From Sulfitobacter sp. (GTDB lineage Bacteria; Pseudomonadota; Alphaproteobacteria; Rhodobacterales; Rhodobacteraceae): a stretch of 8,806 bases of DNA. The DNA is taken from the NCBI GenBank assembly GCA_026421135.1, contig JAPKCR010000058.1, positions 1 through 8,806 of the forward strand. The letters are read 5' to 3'. Shown here piece by piece: positions 7,100-8,806 of this stretch. Numbering within the stretch: the stretch's first letter is position 1; the number at the start of each line of letters is the position of its first letter. The position numbers were made by a program, and so were the translations under genes. The notes under the pieces are model-generated. The model saw nothing but the letters and a program-made list of their open reading frames with translations, made no database searches and was not told the origin of the DNA.

Positions 7100-7115
7100 A
7101 TGAGGTGTTCCTCAT
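7100..7115 (-). promoter_or_regulatory. metR: inverted repeat covering the metR ribosome binding site
   Basis: ATGAGG (7100-7105), a 4-nt loop and CCTCAT (7110-7115) form a perfect 6-bp stem directly abutting the metR start codon. On the metR mRNA the GAGG Shine-Dalgarno lies in the 5' arm, so it would be paired. It could equally be a DNA operator half overlapping the start. Confidence 0.45.
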
Positions 7116-7121
7116 GTTGAA

Positions 7122-7156
7122 GATGAAAGTTATGAGTTTGTTTCACAACTTTAATC
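7122..7156. promoter_or_regulatory. MetR operator candidate: extended dyad in the metR-metF spacer
   Basis: TGAGTTTGTTTCA (7133-7145) fits the enterobacterial MetR consensus TGAANNWNNTTCA with one mismatch (G for the fourth base). The same centre (7139) also organises flanking arms AAAGTT (7126-7131) / AACTTT (7147-7152) and GAT (7122-7124) / ATC (7154-7156). In all, 12 of 14 arm positions are complementary. It lies 50 bp before the metF start and 22 bp before the metR start. The consensus is recalled from E. coli/Salmonella work; use of the site here is inferred. Confidence 0.65.
7150..7155 (+). promoter_or_regulatory. possible metF -10 element
   Basis: TTTAAT matches five of six bases of TATAAT and overlaps the distal arm of the MetR dyad. 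No good -35 is found at 16-18 bp, as might be expected for an activator-dependent promoter. TAGAAT at 7177-7182 is a similar match but sits against the ribosome binding site, so it is less likely. Confidence 0.25.
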
Positions 7157-7194
7157 ATGCAACAAGAGTTGAAAGCTAGAATAGGATCGTAAAA

Positions 7195-8061
7195 ATGACC
7201 AACCCCGCCGTCTCTTTTGAAGTGTTTCCACCAAAATCCGTCGATGCATCTTTTCGTCTTTGGGACACCGCACAGGCGCTGGCACCTTTGGCACCGCGCT
7301 TCTTTTCGGTCACCTATGGCGCTGGCGGCACTACCCGCGATCTAACCCATGATTCTGCCCACGTGCTGCGCCGTTCGTCAGGTCTGCCTGTGGCTGCTCA
7401 TTTGACCTGCGTTGGGGCCAGCAAGGCCGAAACCCTCGAAGTTGCCAACAGCTTTGCCGAAATCGGCGTGACCGATATCGTGGCACTGCGTGGCGATCCT
7501 GAAAACGGTGCCAAGGTATTCACCCCCCATCCCGATGGCTTTGCCGACAGCGTCGAACTGATCGAAGCCCTAGCCGCTACTGGTAAATTCACCCTGCGCA
7601 TCGGGGCCTATCCCGAACCGCACCCCGAAAGCCCGGATCAGGCGCAAAACATCGAATGGCTAAAACGTAAGTTTGACGCCGGCGCAGACGAGGCAATGAC
7701 GCAGTTCTTCTTTGATGCTGACACCTTCCTGCGTTTCCGCGACGATTGTGCGGCGGCTGGCATAACTAAAACCATCACACCGGGCATCATGCCGATCACC
7801 AACTGGAAATCTGCGCGCAACTTTGCCACGCGCTGTGGCACCGCAGTTCCGGCGTGGCTGGATGACGCCTTTGAAACTGCGATCCGCGATGACCGCCACG
7901 ATCTGCTCTCCACAGCGCTGTGTACCGAAATGTGTAGCACACTGGTCGATGAAGGCGTCGAGAACCTGCATTTCTACACGCTCAACCGCCCCGAACTGAC
8001 CCGCAGCGTTTGCCGCGCCCTTGGCGTTACATCGCAGACAGCGCTTTCGGACGTGGCGTAA
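7195..8061 (+). CDS. metF: MetF, methylenetetrahydrofolate reductase
   Basis: A 288-residue cytosolic FAD enzyme that reduces 5,10-methylene-THF to 5-methyl-THF, the methyl donor for methionine synthase. Family blocks are visible along the whole TIM barrel: SFEVFPPK at 7-14 (Glu9 matches the catalytic Glu of E. coli MetF), FFSVTYGAGGTTRD, AHLTCVG, VALRGDP, QFFFDADTF, ITPGIMPI and, near the C-terminus, ENLHFYTLNR. Length is close to the E. coli protein (296), with a short N-terminus as expected for the stand-alone bacterial form. The ATG at 7195 has AGGA at 7183-7186, 8 nt upstream. metR is divergent and a MetR-like dyad lies in between, so homocysteine/MetR-responsive expression is likely. 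A strong terminator follows 41 bp after the stop, so metF appears to be transcribed alone. Confidence 0.96.
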   Translation: MTNPAVSFEVFPPKSVDASFRLWDTAQALAPLAPRFFSVTYGAGGTTRDLTHDSAHVLRRSSGLPVAAHLTCVGASKAETLEVANSFAEIGVTDIVALRGDPENGAKVFTPHPDGFADSVELIEALAATGKFTLRIGAYPEPHPESPDQAQNIEWLKRKFDAGADEAMTQFFFDADTFLRFRDDCAAAGITKTITPGIMPITNWKSARNFATRCGTAVPAWLDDAFETAIRDDRHDLLSTALCTEMCSTLVDEGVENLHFYTLNRPELTRSVCRALGVTSQTALSDVA

Positions 8062-8102
8062 GACCAAACTCACCTTGCCCTTGGGCAGTTAAATCAACAA
8101 AC

Positions 8103-8134
8103 TTCTCCGGCACGCAATTGCCGGAGAATTTTTT
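8103..8134 (+). terminator. intrinsic terminator after metF, overlapping the thioesterase ribosome site
   Basis: TTCTCCGGCA (8103-8112) and TGCCGGAGAA (8119-8128) form a perfect 10-bp stem with a 6-nt loop, followed at once by six T (8129-8134). This is a textbook rho-independent terminator. The next base starts the thioesterase ATG (8135), and that gene's Shine-Dalgarno, GGAG at 8123-8126, is within the 3' arm. Confidence 0.85.
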
Positions 8135-8620
8135 ATGCCACGTGTCGCCAAAGGCCCCCAGGATTTGCTCCCTCAAGAGGAAGCACTCAAGCTGTCCGGC
8201 CTTGAGTTCATGCAGAAAATTCTGGACGGAACCAATCCGGGCCCACCCATTGGTCATACCATGGGCTACACGCTTCACGAGATCTCGGAAGGGCGTGCTG
8301 TCTTTCGCGGAGCCCCTGAATTCAACGTGACCAATCCCTTGGGGACAGTCCATGGCGGCTGGTACGGCACGCTGCTTGATTCAGCGATGGCCTGCGCCGT
8401 CCAGACCAAAATTCCGCGTGGGTCGATCTATACGACGCTGGAATACAAGATCAACATTCTGCGTGGTATTCCGTTGGGCACTCAGATCGAATGTGTCGGG
8501 GTCATCGATCACGTCGGCCGCTCTACCGGTGTCGCGCATGGCGAAATACGCGGTGTCGACGACGGCCGACTTTATGCCACAGGTTCCACCACCTGCATCG
8601 TAATGCAGATCGTGAAATAA
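8135..8620 (+). CDS. PaaI-type hotdog-fold thioesterase
   Basis: A 161-residue cytosolic protein expected to hydrolyse acyl- or aryl-acyl-CoA thioesters. An N-terminal helix-rich leader of about 35 residues (GPQDLLPQEEALKLSGLEFM) precedes the hotdog domain. The PaaI signature is clear: NPLGTVHGGWYGTLLDSAMACAV at 67-89, with His73-Gly-Gly and Asp82 in the usual active-site places. TTLEYKINILRGIP and GEIRGVDDGRLYATGSTTCIVM follow. ATG 8135 has GGAG 8 nt upstream; the next in-frame ATG (8210, Met26) would cut into the conserved leader and lacks a good site. The gene follows metF but is separated from it by a strong terminator, so expression must come from readthrough or an unseen promoter. The substrate is unknown, and the neighbours do not point to one. 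Confidence 0.88.
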   Translation: MPRVAKGPQDLLPQEEALKLSGLEFMQKILDGTNPGPPIGHTMGYTLHEISEGRAVFRGAPEFNVTNPLGTVHGGWYGTLLDSAMACAVQTKIPRGSIYTTLEYKINILRGIPLGTQIECVGVIDHVGRSTGVAHGEIRGVDDGRLYATGSTTCIVMQIVK

Positions 8621-8660
8621 CCTGTCTCTTTGCTGACCGAAAACTATCCCTAGAATTGCC

Positions 8661-8698
8661 TGTCAGGGCCGGGGGCAGCACCCCCACACCCTGTGACA
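8661..8698. terminator. imperfect hairpin between convergent thioesterase and molybdoenzyme-like gene
   Basis: Nested repeats: GGGGG (8671-8675) / CCCCC (8681-8685) with a 5-nt loop, and CAGGG (8664-8668) / CCCTG (8689-8693) outside, with TGTCA (8661-8665) / TGACA (8694-8698) as an alternative outer pair. It lies 40 bp after the thioesterase stop and 14 bp from the opposing stop. No T-run follows on either strand, so intrinsic termination is plausible but not certain. Confidence 0.5.
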
Positions 8699-8711
8699 CA
8701 CGGGCCATCGC

Positions 8712-8806
8712 TTATTCGGCAGCGATTGCCCGATCGTTCAACAATGCCCAAACCTTATGGGGCGTGAACGGCATGTCCGCCTGACGCACACCATGGTCCC
8801 ACAAAG
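8712..8806 (-). CDS. C-terminal end of a probable xanthine/CO dehydrogenase family molybdopterin-binding subunit (partial)
   Basis: The minus strand is open from the window edge to TAA at 8712-8714. It reads LWDHGVRQADMPFTPHKVWALLNDRAIAAE over 30 codons. The pattern G-V-R-x-x-D-M-P-x-T-P-x-x-V-W is what I recall at the C-terminus of large (CoxL/XdhB-like) subunits of molybdenum hydroxylases, which hold the Mo-pterin cofactor. The rest of the gene, including its catalytic residues, lies outside the window, so function cannot be confirmed. It converges on the thioesterase gene with a 91-bp gap that contains a hairpin. The frame is supported by the motif and by a natural stop just before the hairpin. 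Confidence 0.55.
   Translation of the reverse strand, partial: LWDHGVRQADMPFTPHKVWALLNDRAIAAE

Noticed and set aside
1..8806. A new multi-gene defence, mobile or biosynthetic system
   Set aside because: Every gene longer than the edge fragment belongs to a recognised family in a strand-alternating housekeeping layout; no integrase, repeats, toxin pair, or unrecognised gene cluster was seen.

Overview
The window reads as a chromosomal stretch from an alphaproteobacterium, most likely Rhodobacterales (Roseobacter group). This is judged from the moderately high GC content, the protein sequences (a long PutA with a C-terminal extension, a rhomboid starting MFPIRDHNPSG, a metR/metF pair) and the T-poor GC-rich hairpins between convergent genes. 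I see no insertion sequence, integrase, tRNA, rRNA, CRISPR array or phage gene. Most of it is ordinary housekeeping and metabolic content, and I did not find a new multi-gene system.

Layout. 1-2622 (+) is the 3' part of putA, a bifunctional proline dehydrogenase / pyrroline-5-carboxylate dehydrogenase, interrupted by one in-frame amber codon at 565-567. Converging on it is a small Asp/Glu-racemase-superfamily protein (2628-3251, -). Divergent from that, across 60 bp, is a rhomboid intramembrane protease (3312-4055, +). It converges on suhB, an inositol monophosphatase family gene (4147-4932, -). Across a 184-bp divergent spacer lies a CurA-type NADP-dependent oxidoreductase (5117-6157, +), which converges on metR (6194-7099, -). 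metR is divergent from metF (7195-8061, +), and the 95-bp spacer contains a large dyad with a near-consensus MetR site. A PaaI-type hotdog thioesterase (8135-8620, +) follows metF. A textbook intrinsic terminator lies between the two, and its T-run touches the thioesterase start codon. The window ends in the last 30 codons of a minus-strand gene that resembles a molybdopterin-binding subunit of the xanthine/CO dehydrogenase family.

How the genes relate. Only metR and metF form a clear functional pair: MetR controls methionine/one-carbon genes and MetF makes the 5-methyl-tetrahydrofolate used for methionine synthesis. The other genes alternate in strand as independent single-gene units separated by hairpins, so no long operon is evident.

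Most worth a second look: the nonsense codon that cuts PutA just before its proline-binding Arg pair; the terminator whose 3' arm contains the thioesterase Shine-Dalgarno; the extended MetR dyad; and a racemase-fold protein without a cysteine in its second active-site motif.
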